Of a stretch of DNA of 64,000 nt, positions 25,985-34,445 are shown piece after piece. Below the pieces are notes generated by a model, which was not told the origin of the DNA, made no database searches, and saw only the letters and a program-made list of their open reading frames with translations. Positions within the stretch are counted from its first letter, which is position 1. Each line of letters opens with the position of its first letter. Origin of the DNA: Mesonia aquimarina (GTDB taxonomy: Bacteria; Bacteroidota; Bacteroidia; Flavobacteriales; Flavobacteriaceae); the NCBI RefSeq assembly GCF_003667275.1, contig NZ_RCNV01000009.1, positions 100,848-164,847 on the forward strand. The letters are read 5' to 3'. A program made the translations under genes and the position numbers.

Positions 25985-26070
25985 ACCGAGGGTGCTTGCA
26001 CACCCGTAAGGTGAGGTAACAATTACACTCACTAAGTATTTTAACATGCAACGCGTGGGCTCTTTTTTTT
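25985..26070 (+). ncRNA. Candidate guide RNA of the sigma/dCas12f locus
   Basis: A compact, GC-richer block in AT-rich flanks. Hairpin 1: GGGTG (25990-25994), loop CTTGCA, CACCC. Hairpin 2: GTGAGGTAA (26011-26019), loop CAA, TTAC-A-CTCAC (26023-26032). Then TAAGTATTTTAACATGCAAC (26033-26052), GCGTGGGCTC and eight T (26063-26070). The TTGCA in loop 1 can pair with TGCAA at 26047-26051, a pseudoknot of the kind seen in Cas12f/TnpB RNAs, and ATGCAAC resembles the 3' end of a Cas12f repeat. An AT-rich promoter-like stretch with TTTG boxes precedes it. The guide could be the 20 nt after 26032 or after 26052. Position downstream of the dCas12f-like gene fits a guide RNA; RNA evidence is lacking. 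It might instead be an unrelated small RNA or terminator. Confidence 0.55.
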
Positions 26071-26173
26071 GTTTTAAGCAGTAGGCTGTAAGTCGTAAGC
26101 TTTATGATTAAAATTACTAAAGCCCCAAACTATAACATTAAACCTTCAACATTAGACATTAAACATTTTTAAT

Positions 26174-26455
26174 CCCCGGCCTATCGAAAAAAGGATTAAA
26201 AATCAAGGAAGCAGCGAGGCGATGGGATGAAAATCTGTTTGAAACCGACCGAAAGGGAGGTTGAGTTATTTTCATTCGTGGCGGCGGGTTCCGTAGTATT
26301 TTTTTATGCTTTTTTCGTAAGCCTAGATCTTTTTGTTACTTTTTACAGCAATGGTAAAAAGTAAATAGCATTAGTTTCGTAAGCCTAGACTTTTTTGGTT
26401 CTTTTTTATCGTAACCGACCAGTGTAAGCAGAGAATTACGTTGGCAAAAAGTAAA
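26174..26455. repeat. Diverged member of the CCCGGCCTA...GGCAAAAAGTAAA repeat family
   Basis: Starts CCCCGGCCTATCGAAAA and ends with two GTTTCGTAAGCCTAGA(C/T) and (G)GCAAAAAGTAAA motifs, like the copies at 26632, 27064, 29925 and 30372. Its centre (GCAGCGAGGCGATGGG, GACCGAAAGGGAGG) differs. No coding potential seen. Confidence 0.6.
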
Positions 26456-26631
26456 AACAACTCATGGAAAAAGAATATATCACAAAAAGATACTTCGACT
26501 CCACTTCGTTCGCTCAGTATGACAACTTAAATTTTAAAGCTCTAGGCTTTATGCGATAAGTTTTAGACTATATACTTAAAGTTACTGAAAACCTAAATAC
26601 AACATTAGACATTAAACCTTAAACATTCCAA

Positions 26632-26803
26632 CCCCCGGCCTACAGAAAATAGCTCGTAAAATTTGAAGAGCCGGCTCCGTAAAATTTTAGGCTGTTTGAA
26701 CGGAGTGAGTTCCTAAAATTTAGGAGGCAATCAATAAATTTAGAGCTAGTTTCTTAAGCCTAGACTTTTTTCTTAGTTTTTGCGGCAATGGCAAAAAGTA
26801 AAA
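26632..26803. repeat. Intergenic repeat R1, copy 1
   Basis: About 172 bp from CCCCCGGCCTACAGAAAA to GGCAAAAAGTAAA. The core has CGTAAAATTTTAGGCTGTTT and GAGTTCCTAAAATTTAGGAG, which can fold on themselves. Nearly identical to copy 2. Confidence 0.85.
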
Positions 26804-27063
26804 ACATGGTTTAAACCTAGCTCATTGATGAGATCCCGGATCAAGCCCGGGATGACAAATCGATTTTGAATTCAAATTTGTCAATTAGATTAATTTTTAA
26901 GAAATGTCATGGAATAAAAATTGTATCGAGAACAGTTACTGCCATCCAGAGCTCAACACAGTAAAGCGAAGGATCTTTCCGTTATGAAGAAGCAGATTTT
27001 TCGACTCCACTTCGTTCGCTCAAAATGACAACTTAAATTTAAAAATACAGTAGTTTCACCCTC

Positions 27064-27233
27064 CCCCGGCCTACAGAAAATAGCTCGTAAAATTTGAAGA
27101 GCCGGCTCCGTAAAATTTTAGGCTGTTTGAACGGAGAGAGTTCCTAAAATTTAGGAGGCAATCGATAAATTTAGAGCTAGTTTCTTAAGCCTAGACTTTT
27201 TTCTTAGTTTTTGCGGCAATGGCAAAAAGTAAA
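27064..27233. repeat. Intergenic repeat R1, copy 2
   Basis: Direct repeat of 26632-26803 with few differences (for example ACGGAGAGAG for ACGGAGTGAG). Between and around the copies are shorter repeats: GATACTTCGACTCCACTTCG at 26489, 27355 and 27657, and the hairpin ATCCCGGATCAAGCCCGGGAT near 26829 and 27486. Confidence 0.85.
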
Positions 27234-27829
27234 TAGCATTAGTTTCGTAAGCCTAGACTTTTTTGGTTCTTTTTTATCGTAACCGACCAGTGTAAGCAGA
27301 GGATTACGTTGGCATAAAGTATAACAACTCATGGAAAAGAATACATCGAAAAAAGATACTTCGACTCCACTTCGTTCGCTCAGTATGACAAATTGTTTGT
27401 TAAAGCTGTTCGCAGTAGGCTGTAGGCTGTAGGCTGTAGGCTATATGCTTAAAGTTACTGAAAACCTAAATTCAACATTCAACTTTAAACCTAAGATCCC
27501 GGATCAAGCCCGGGATGACAAATCGATTTTGAGTTCAAATTTGTCAGTTCAAGTGATTTTCAAGAAATGTAATGGAATAAAAATTGTATCGAGAACAGTT
27601 ACTGCCATCCAGAGTGTAACACAATGAAGTGAAGGATCTTTCCGTTATGAAGAAGCAGATACTTCGACTCCACTTCGTTCGCTCAGTATGACAAGTTTTT
27701 TGTTAAAGCTGTAGGCGCTAAGCTGTTCGCAGTAAGCTGTAAACTGAAACCATCAAAATTAAACATTCAACATTAGACATTAGACATTCAACATTCCAAC
27801 CCCCAGCCTATCAAAAACTACAAATCACC

Positions 27830-28270
27830 TCTTATTTTCTTACCTCATCCCCATAGATACCCCCTATCCACCCCAGACTGAGTCCATACCGCTAGCAGGA
27901 CGAGAGTACTAATTCCCCTATAAACCGTAGTCTTAGGCTCTTTTTAGTCTTATGTTACTCCGCTTTAACCTTCTGCTATCCTACGCTTTAGCCTTAACTG
28001 CCTATACGCTAAATCCTAATCATTCAACACTATTCCCCCATGCAGCAACTCGCTAGCTACTCCCCGGCAAACCTATAGCTAACCCAATACTGAATCGTAG
28101 CTTGTTCGAGGCTAAGCCGTAAAAAATCCCTGATTACGGGCGAGATACGACCGAATCTCGAAGGAGCTGCGACTTAGCTATACATGATCCAGCACTAAAC
28201 TATACCCAAAACAGGCTTTAGCCATAGGGCGGTAAAAAATTGTTTGTGTTCGATGAGCGTAGATTATAAT
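27830..28270. other. Unexplained GC-richer non-coding stretch
   Basis: About 440 bp with no reading frame of note, visibly richer in C and G than the flanks (CCCCATAGATACCCCCTATC, CCGCTAGCAGGACGAGAGTA, ACGGGCGAGATACGACCGAA). It does not match rRNA, tRNA or a repeat seen elsewhere in the window. It could be a structured RNA or decayed foreign DNA. Confidence 0.4.
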
Positions 28271-28321
28271 TTATAGTGGAAAACTAGAGTTAAGTTTCTT
28301 ACCAACGTAAGTGTTGACTTT

Positions 28322-28771
28322 TTACTCATGTTCAGATGCGAAAATCTGGTCTTTAACCCATAACATATGCTGCGCCAATTTGAAGTCGAACCATTCTTGC
28401 CTGTAGTTCGAGCCTTCCACTAGATAGTTAAAATTCCCAAAGGGTTTAGGTCGATTTAATGCATCAATAACTTTTTCACGTAAAGGTTCTGCTTCTATAT
28501 TTCCAGTAAATTTTTCCATAACTCGAAAGGATTGATTAGAATTCATGCCTTCTATTCTAATGTAGTCAGCCGGATTGTTTTCAATCTTATCTATAATATC
28601 TTGCCAAGGAATTTCTTCGTCATAAAGCAGATCTGTTTCTTCCGGATAGTATTCAATTTTTTCGGTTGTTTTTTCTAAAAAGCATACATGGCCGCAATCG
28701 ATTAAATCTGCAAGTTCTCTTATTGTTTTCTCGGAATAGTTCATTTTGCACATAATAATAGTTATGATCAA
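28322..28771 (-). CDS. UPF0158 family protein
   Basis: 149 residues as an open frame; the natural start may be one of the inner Met codons (MCKMNYSEKTIRELADLIDC). Features include GHVCFLEKTTEKIEYYPEET, ADYIRIEGMNSNQSFRVMEK and the C-terminal ALNRPKPFGNFNYLVEG, YRQEWFDFKL, which correspond to the UPF0158 pattern (RKPF-x-x-F, W-x-x-F). Small soluble protein of unknown function, isolated between two repeat-rich non-coding tracts. Confidence 0.75.
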   Translation of the reverse strand: MIITIIMCKMNYSEKTIRELADLIDCGHVCFLEKTTEKIEYYPEETDLLYDEEIPWQDIIDKIENNPADYIRIEGMNSNQSFRVMEKFTGNIEAEPLREKVIDALNRPKPFGNFNYLVEGSNYRQEWFDFKLAQHMLWVKDQIFASEHE

Positions 28772-29031
28772 CTAAATTTATAAAAAAACACTTAATCAGC
28801 TTTAAAATTTTTTAGTAGATATCTTTAAATCAAAAACCTTGGTCGTCTTTCTTAAATTAATTAACAAGCTTCCTTAGTTTTAACTCCCCTATTCCTCCTA
28901 GCCTGAACTCGATTATTTTCATTAAACCTTGGATTTCAGGTTCCGATAATGATTTATAATTCATCAAGATAAGATTCTGAAAAAATTCAGAAAGACAGAT
29001 TCTGATACCTTTTAAACAGTCTCATTTTTAT

Positions 29032-29586
29032 TTATTCACTTACCAAGGAATCTTCCATAGCTAAAGCTTCATCTTCTGTAGTTGAAAAAGCAGCAGAATC
29101 TTTTAAACGCATAAATTCTTCTACCTGCGCTGCATTGTCTTCTTCTCCCGTAAAATAAGGAAAAACATCTATAATAGGTGATTCCGAAATGGCAGGGATA
29201 CTATATTCTCCCATCGTCTCTTTCATTACATGAGTTGTGTTTTCAAAAGCCTCTTTAATATCATTGGCCTGAACCAATAAATATTGATTGGTTTTACGCT
29301 CTTTACCACTTTCTTGATCAAAAGCAATGAGCGATACTTTAGCCTTAAACCATCGATCGGCTTTTTCAAAAGGATGTATTTCGGCGTAATTGGCTACTTT
29401 GATATTGGTTATTAAGATTTCTTCTCCTTCACTTATGTACACCGACATTTCTTCTGTAATACGTTTTTCGGCTTCGGTATACGAAATGGCATCGACCAAA
29501 AAGGGCTCGGTTTTTACTTTTCGAACGCCTGAAGCTTCATCTGTTTTTCTATATTTTACCTTGCATTCATACCAAGTTGCACTCAT
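29032..29586 (-). CDS. DUF4494 family protein
   Basis: 184 residues. MSATWYECKVKYRKTDEASG, then KVKTEPFLVDAISYTEAEKR, DRWFKAKVSLIAFDQESGKE and KTNQYLLVQANDIKEAFENT, are the repeated W-(Y/F)-x-(C/A)-K-V units of DUF4494, a Bacteroidota family of unknown function. The C-terminal ~35 residues are acidic and probably disordered. Stand-alone gene. Confidence 0.85.
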   Translation of the reverse strand: MSATWYECKVKYRKTDEASGVRKVKTEPFLVDAISYTEAEKRITEEMSVYISEGEEILITNIKVANYAEIHPFEKADRWFKAKVSLIAFDQESGKERKTNQYLLVQANDIKEAFENTTHVMKETMGEYSIPAISESPIIDVFPYFTGEEDNAAQVEEFMRLKDSAAFSTTEDEALAMEDSLVSE

Positions 29587-29755
29587 AGCTTATTTTTTTA
29601 GAGCGCCAAAAATAGAATTTCAATACGGCTAAACAAGCTGAAATACTCAATAGATATTCACAATTTTAAACAGGCATTTTTACAACAGTGGAAATCAACG
29701 ATTCACGAACACTTATAAAGTAATAAAGTGGGTTAGTAAATAAGTAAAAACAACT

Positions 29756-30770
29756 CTTGGAAAAGAATACATTGAAAAAAGATACTTCGACTCCACTTCG
29801 TTCGCTCAGTATGACAACTTAAATTTTAAGGCTCTAGGCTTTATGCGATAAGCTTTAGACTATATGCTTAAAGTTACTGAAAACCTAAATACAACATTAA
29901 ACATTAGACATTCAACATTCCAATCCCCCGGCCTACAGAAAATAGCTCGTAAAATTTGAAGAGCCGGCTCCGGAAAATTTTAGGCTGTTTGATCCCGATG
30001 GCGATCGGGAGAGTTCCTAAAATTTAGGAGCCAATCGATAAATTTAGAGCTAGTTTCTTAAGCCTAGACTTTTTTCTTAGTTTTTGCGGCAATGGCAAAA
30101 AGTAAATAACATTAGTTTCTTAAGCCTAGATCTTTAGTGCATCCGACGACCAACGGGAGAGGAATGCATTTTTACAGCAATGGTAAAAAGTAAAAGCAAT
30201 TCATGGTAAAAAGAATACCTCGAAAAAAGATACTTCGACTCCACTTCGTTCGCTCAGTATGACAAGTTTTTTGTTAAAGCTGTAGGCGTTAAGCTGTTAG
30301 CAGTAAGCTGTAGGCTTAAAGTTACTGAAAACCTAAATACAACATTAAACATTAGACATTCAACATTCCAATCCCCCGGCCTACAAAAAATAGCTCGTAA
30401 AATTTGAAGAGCCGGCTCCGGAAAATTTTAGGCTGTTTGATCCCGATGGCGATCGGGAGAGTTCCTAAAATTTAGGAGCCAATCGATAAATTTAGAGCTA
30501 GTTTCTTAAGCCTAGACTTTTTTCTTAGTTTTTGCGGCAATGGTAAAAAGTAAATAATATTAGTTTCTTAAGCCTAGATCTTTAGTGCATCCGACGACCA
30601 ACTAGAGAGGAATGCATTTTTACAGCAATGGCAAAAAGTAAAAGCAATTCATGGTAAAAAGAATACCTCGAAAAAAGATACTTCGACTCCACTTCGTTCG
30701 CTCAGTATGACAAGTTAAATTTTAAAGCTTTATACTGTAAGCTATTCGCAGTAAGCCGTATGCTTAAAAT
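29756..30770. repeat. Tandem repeat of 448-bp period, 2.2 units, carrying R1 copies 3 and 4
   Basis: GATACTTCGACTCCACTTCG recurs at 29781, 30229 and 30677, exactly 448 bp apart. Each full unit carries an R1 element (29925-30106; 30372-30553), a TAAGCCTAGATCTTTAGTGC block and TTCATGG(T)AAAAAG. A variant, GATCCCGATGGCGATCGGGA, replaces the AACGGAG of R1 copies 1 and 2. Units differ by a few bases. No coding frame. Confidence 0.9.
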
Positions 30771-30947
30771 TAACTATAATACAATATTAAACATTCAACT
30801 TTTAAACCTATCTCATTAATGAGATCCCGGATCAAGTCCGGGATGACAAATCGTTTTTAAGTTCAAATTTGAGAAATCGAACTAACAGGCCAAGACGCGA
30901 CGTGACAATTTGCTTTTTTTAGCTGACGCGTAATCTTACAAGCGCTC

Positions 30948-31322
30948 TTACTTTCTTTCTCGTAAAATTTTTTCCATTTTCCGACCTTTTGCTAATTCAT
31001 CTACCAACTTATCTAAATACCGACATTGTCTATACAGCGCAAACTGATCTTCTATATCTTCTATTCGATAACCACAAATCACACCTTTAATCAAATCTGC
31101 ATTAGGGTGAATGTTTGCTTGTTGAAAAAATGTTTCAAAAGTGGCTTTTTCTTGCATAAGTCCCTGCAAGTCCTCTTCATCAAAACCGGTTAGCCATTTA
31201 ATGACTTGATGAAGTTCTTCTTTTGTACGGCCTTTCTTCTCTACCTTCGTTACATAATGCGGATAGACAGATGCAAAGCTCATGTTGGCTATTTTTTCGT
31301 TTTTTTCTGCGGTTACTTTCAT
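30948..31322 (-). CDS. DUF2200 family protein
   Basis: 124 residues, full length. IANMSFASVYPHYVTKVEKK then GRTKEELHQVIKWLTGFDEE and ADLIKGVICGYRIEDIEDQF, ALYRQCRYLDKLVDELAKGR match the DUF2200 pattern closely (M-x-F-x-x-V-Y-P-x-Y, W-L-T-G, I-C-G-Y-R). Cytosolic, function unknown. It follows the SRPBCC gene by 26 bp on the same strand, so the two are probably one transcript. Confidence 0.9.
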   Translation of the reverse strand: MKVTAEKNEKIANMSFASVYPHYVTKVEKKGRTKEELHQVIKWLTGFDEEDLQGLMQEKATFETFFQQANIHPNADLIKGVICGYRIEDIEDQFALYRQCRYLDKLVDELAKGRKMEKILRERK

Positions 31323-31348
31323 CTTAATTTTTGTTATAAATTATCTGC

Positions 31349-31786
31349 TTACTCTCTCATAAAGTCAAATGCACCTTTTCGCAGTTGTATGCCATACTCT
31401 AAATAGGCTTTTAAACATGCCAGGAAATTCGCCCAACCTCCGGAATTTAAGAGTGCCCATTCCAAATTTTCTTCATTTAATTCTTTTTCTTTTTCGTTGA
31501 TGCGAACCACAGTACTTTCATCGGCTAATTCTTCCAGTGTAATGGTCACACGAGTTTCCGGATCCCAAACAAATGAAATCAACTGATGATGTTCTGTTTG
31601 AATTTCTGTCACAGGAAACTCCTCTTCAAATTCAGGGAACTTCCAAATTACTTCTTTTCCTGATTCAAGTCGTCCGCTGCTTTCAGAAATAAAATATTTC
31701 GTCATATGCTCCGGATTCACAATTCCTTCAAAAACTTCTGCCATCGGTTTTTGGATTTGTATAAACGCTTTCGATTCTAAGTTCAT
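31349..31786 (-). CDS. SRPBCC (AHSA1-type START-like) protein
   Basis: 145 residues. The AHSA1/CalC-like fold shows as an N-terminal strand with KAFIQIQKPMAEVFEGIVNP, HMTKYFISESSGRLESGKEV, the charged-WKFPEF strand and the C-terminal helix WALLNSGGWANFLACLKAYL. The GGWANFLACLKAYLEYG helix is typical of the SRPBCC proteins that bind small hydrophobic ligands. Ligand unknown. First gene of a pair with DUF2200. Confidence 0.85.
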   Translation of the reverse strand: MNLESKAFIQIQKPMAEVFEGIVNPEHMTKYFISESSGRLESGKEVIWKFPEFEEEFPVTEIQTEHHQLISFVWDPETRVTITLEELADESTVVRINEKEKELNEENLEWALLNSGGWANFLACLKAYLEYGIQLRKGAFDFMRE

Positions 31787-31924
31787 CGTATAATTTTAGC
31801 AAATCTATTTCAAAAATAGATTAATTAGTTCCTTTTCCTGTAAAGTAAGACCTTCTGTTCGTTTTTACAAATATGAAAATTCTTTTTCTTGTAAAAGCGC
31901 TATTCTATTTTAGCAGATAATCCG

Positions 31925-31932
31925 TACATTTG
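31925..31932 (+). promoter_or_regulatory. Bacteroidota -7 box of the thi operon
   Basis: TACATTTG matches TAnnTTTG and lies just before the first base-paired part of the TPP riboswitch. No clear -33 TTTG was found at the usual spacing. Confidence 0.6.
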
Positions 31933-31935
31933 GGT

Positions 31936-32014
31936 TGGCTTTAGGGGTATTCTGAAAAGAATTGAGAGAGTCCCTTTGAACCTGATTCGGTTAGTACCGG
32001 CGTAGGGAAAAGTT
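31936..32014 (+). promoter_or_regulatory. TPP (thiamine pyrophosphate) riboswitch
   Basis: Contains the conserved parts of the THI element in order: AGGGGTATTCTG, the GAGAGAGTCCCTTTGAACCTGA core (31966-31987; the usual CTGAGA is here TTGAGA), then TACCGGCGTAGGGAAAAGTT. It lies 160 bp upstream of thiM and will turn the thiamine salvage operon down when TPP is plentiful. Confidence 0.95.
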
Positions 32015-32068
32015 GAACTTGTATTTCTTTCTATTCTAGAGGAATTCGTCCTTCAGCCATTTATAAAG

Positions 32069-32173
32069 TAAACTACCTCGGGGGTAAGTCCACGAGGCAT
32101 TCGTTGGAAACAAATTTTCAATTTCGAGGCAAGCCTTGAGGTATTATACCCTCTGGCAGTGCCAATAAAAAAC
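32069..32173 (+). repeat. CTACCTCG...GGCGGTGCC intergenic repeat, copy B (between riboswitch and thiM)
   Basis: Longest intact copy. Left end AAACTACCTCGGGGG pairs with CTTGAGGTA; the centre has GAGGCATTCGTTGGAAACAA and TTTTCAATTTCGAGGCAAGC; the end is CTCTGGCAGTGCCAATAAAA. It stops 4 bp before the thiM ATG, so it forms most of the leader after the riboswitch. Confidence 0.8.
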
Positions 32174-32177
32174 TTAA

Positions 32178-32984
32178 ATGATGAAAGAACTCCTTTGGAA
32201 AAATATCACACAACTTCGAACACAATCTCCGCTGGTTCATAACATTACCAACTATGTGGTGATGAACAACACGGCTAATGCTTTATTGGCAGCCGGAGCT
32301 TCTCCTATTATGGCACACGCGCATTCCGAAATGGAAGCTATGATGAATATCTGCCAAGTTTTAGTCATCAATATTGGTACGCTTGATGAGTATTGGGTAA
32401 GCTCCATGAAGAAAGCCGCAACACAAGCCCATCAATTGCATAAACCTTGGGTACTCGACCCGGTAGGTGCCGGAGCAACTCCTTATCGAGATGAAGTTTT
32501 AGCGGAATTATTACAACTGCAGCCCACGATCATTCGTGGAAATGCTTCAGAAATTATGGCTTTGGCTAAACATAACACAACACCTACTAAAGGGGTAGAT
32601 AGTTCTGCTGAAAGTAACGAGGCTGTTGCAGCCGCTAAATTTTTAGTCGAAAATTATCAAACAACGGTTTGCATTTCCGGAGCCACCGATATTATTCTGA
32701 ATAAGAATAAAGAAATTCATTTGACTAACGGAAGTGAACTCATGGCAAAAATCACCGGTATGGGTTGTTCGGCTACAGCTTTAGTCGCTGCTTTTTCTGC
32801 CGTTATCGAAGATAAAGTTGAAGCCGTAACTACTGCCATGGCTTTACTTGGAGTTGCCGGAGAATTGGCAGCAAAAGAAAGTAAAGGCCCGGGAAGCTTA
32901 CAAATGCACATCTTAGATAAATTGCACAACATTGCTGAAGAAGAATTCACTTCTTCATTAAAACTAGAAATAAAACGTGGCTAA
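32178..32984 (+). CDS. thiM: Hydroxyethylthiazole kinase
   Basis: 268 residues. Phosphorylates 4-methyl-5-(2-hydroxyethyl)thiazole in thiamine salvage. Features: PLVHNITNYVVMNNTANALL, GASPIMAHAHSEM, WVLDPVGAGATPYRDE and ITGMGCSATALVAAF, with the GMGCSA anion hole carrying the catalytic Cys typical of ThiM. First gene of the riboswitch-controlled operon; the end overlaps thiE by 8 bp. ATG at 32178 follows the repeat directly; a second in-frame ATG is the next codon. Confidence 0.95.
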   Translation: MMKELLWKNITQLRTQSPLVHNITNYVVMNNTANALLAAGASPIMAHAHSEMEAMMNICQVLVINIGTLDEYWVSSMKKAATQAHQLHKPWVLDPVGAGATPYRDEVLAELLQLQPTIIRGNASEIMALAKHNTTPTKGVDSSAESNEAVAAAKFLVENYQTTVCISGATDIILNKNKEIHLTNGSELMAKITGMGCSATALVAAFSAVIEDKVEAVTTAMALLGVAGELAAKESKGPGSLQMHILDKLHNIAEEEFTSSLKLEIKRG

Positions 32985-33609
32985 TTCTTTTCCTTATAAA
33001 TTGTATTTGGTGATTTCTGAAGAGGCTTGTGTTTACGATCACTTTTTAAACGTTGCAGAACAAGCCGTAAAAGGTGGCGTAGATTTGGTTCAACTACGAG
33101 AGAAGAATAGTTCGACTGAAAAATTTCAACAAAAAGCTTTTCAACTAAAAGAACTTTTAGCACCCTATAATGTGCCCCTTATTATTAATGACAATTTAGA
33201 GGTGGCAAAACAAGCAGAAGCCTATGGAATTCACGTTGGGACTTCTGATATTCCCCCCACACAAATCCGTCAAGAGTGGAAAAACCTTCAATGTTTAGGA
33301 TATTCGATAGAAAACCTTAATCAGCTTGAATCTGTAGAAGTCAAAACAGCCGATTATTTTGGGATAAGCCCGGTATATAAAACGGCAACAAAAACCAACA
33401 CCATTATTGAATGGGGATTATTAGGAATTCAGCAAATTAGATCTATTACGGAAAAACCATTGGTTGCCATTGGAAATATGAACGCGGAAAATGCACAGGA
33501 GGTTATTAAAGCCGGAGCCGATTGTATTGCCGTGGTTTCCGAAATTTGTGGAGCTCAACATCCTACAAAAGCAGCAGAACACTTGAGAAATGAAATTGAA
33601 AAAATATGA
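32977..33609 (+). CDS. thiE: Thiamine phosphate synthase
   Basis: 210 residues. Joins hydroxymethylpyrimidine diphosphate and thiazole phosphate to thiamine phosphate. TIM-barrel signatures: GGVDLVQLREKNSSTEKFQQ, VPLIINDNLEVAKQAEAYGI HVG (Asp-binding loop), YFGISPVYKTATKTNT and PLVAIGNMNAENAQEVIKAG. Overlaps thiM by 8 bp and thiD by 4 bp (ATGA), so the genes are translationally coupled. GTG start (GTGGCTAATTC) at 32977 gives MANSFPYKLYLVIS. Confidence 0.95.
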   Translation: MANSFPYKLYLVISEEACVYDHFLNVAEQAVKGGVDLVQLREKNSSTEKFQQKAFQLKELLAPYNVPLIINDNLEVAKQAEAYGIHVGTSDIPPTQIRQEWKNLQCLGYSIENLNQLESVEVKTADYFGISPVYKTATKTNTIIEWGLLGIQQIRSITEKPLVAIGNMNAENAQEVIKAGADCIAVVSEICGAQHPTKAAEHLRNEIEKI

Positions 33610-34445
33610 ATACAACAAAATACACTTATCCGTCGGTACTCACTATTGCGGGATTTGACGGTAGCGGTGGTGCCGGTATTCAAGCCGATATGAAAACTAT
33701 TTCTGCTTTAGGATGCTATGCAACCTCTGCGCTCACCGCTTTGCCGGTGCAAAATACGACGGGCGTTAAATCTATTTTCAGTATTCCGGAGAAAGTGGTA
33801 GGTGAACAAATTAAAACCATTATGGAAGATATTTTTCCCGATGCAATAAAAATCGGAATGGTACATACCTCAGCATTGGTAGCAATAATTGTTGAAAAAC
33901 TAAAGCACTCTCCTAACCTACCCATCGTTTTTGATCCTGTGATGGTAGCCACAAGCGGCGATAAACTCATTAAGGAAGAAACCATACAAACCATCATTCA
34001 ACAGTTGTTCCCTATCGCCAATGTCATTACCCCTAACTTAGATGAAGCTGAAATTTTAGCCCATATGAAGATTGAAACGGTGGAAGAAATGAAAATTGCC
34101 GGCAAGAAAATTATGGAACTCGGTTGCCAATCAGTTTTACTAAAAGGCGGACATTTAAAAACCGAAAAACTCACTTCGCTCTATTTTTTACCGGACGGAA
34201 ATATAGAGCGTTTTGAATTTTCTAAATACGAAACCAACAATACCCACGGTTCGGGTTGTACACTTTCATCTGCTATCGCTTCGTATTTAGCGCAAGGAAA
34301 ATCTTTGTTAGAAGCGGTAAGTTTAGGACAAGACTACATTCATCAAGCAATTTTTCATGGAAAAGATGTGACGATTGGCAAAGGCAACGGACCGGTAAAT
34401 CACTTTTTTAACCCACAAAAACTTATCAAAAATGAAATGGACTGA
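33606..34445 (+). CDS. thiD: Hydroxymethylpyrimidine (phospho)kinase
   Basis: 279 residues. Ribokinase-fold enzyme phosphorylating HMP and HMP-phosphate. Landmarks: IAGFDGSGGAGIQADMKTIS at the N-terminus (substrate loop), VFDPVMVATSGDKL, VITPNLDEAEIL, VLLKGGH and the anion hole NNTHGSGCTLSSAIASYLAQ. Overlaps thiE by 4 bp and tenA by 14 bp. Confidence 0.95.
   Translation: MNTTKYTYPSVLTIAGFDGSGGAGIQADMKTISALGCYATSALTALPVQNTTGVKSIFSIPEKVVGEQIKTIMEDIFPDAIKIGMVHTSALVAIIVEKLKHSPNLPIVFDPVMVATSGDKLIKEETIQTIIQQLFPIANVITPNLDEAEILAHMKIETVEEMKIAGKKIMELGCQSVLLKGGHLKTEKLTSLYFLPDGNIERFEFSKYETNNTHGSGCTLSSAIASYLAQGKSLLEAVSLGQDYIHQAIFHGKDVTIGKGNGPVNHFFNPQKLIKNEMD

Noticed and set aside
25985..26070. CRISPR array beside the Cas12f-like gene
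   Set aside because: No repeat-spacer series is present; hairpin sequences occur once. A single guide RNA is a better reading.
27445..27627. Small plus-strand gene in the repeat field
   Set aside because: Made entirely of repeated intergenic sequence (ATCCCGGATCAAGCCCGGGAT and neighbours); no protein features.
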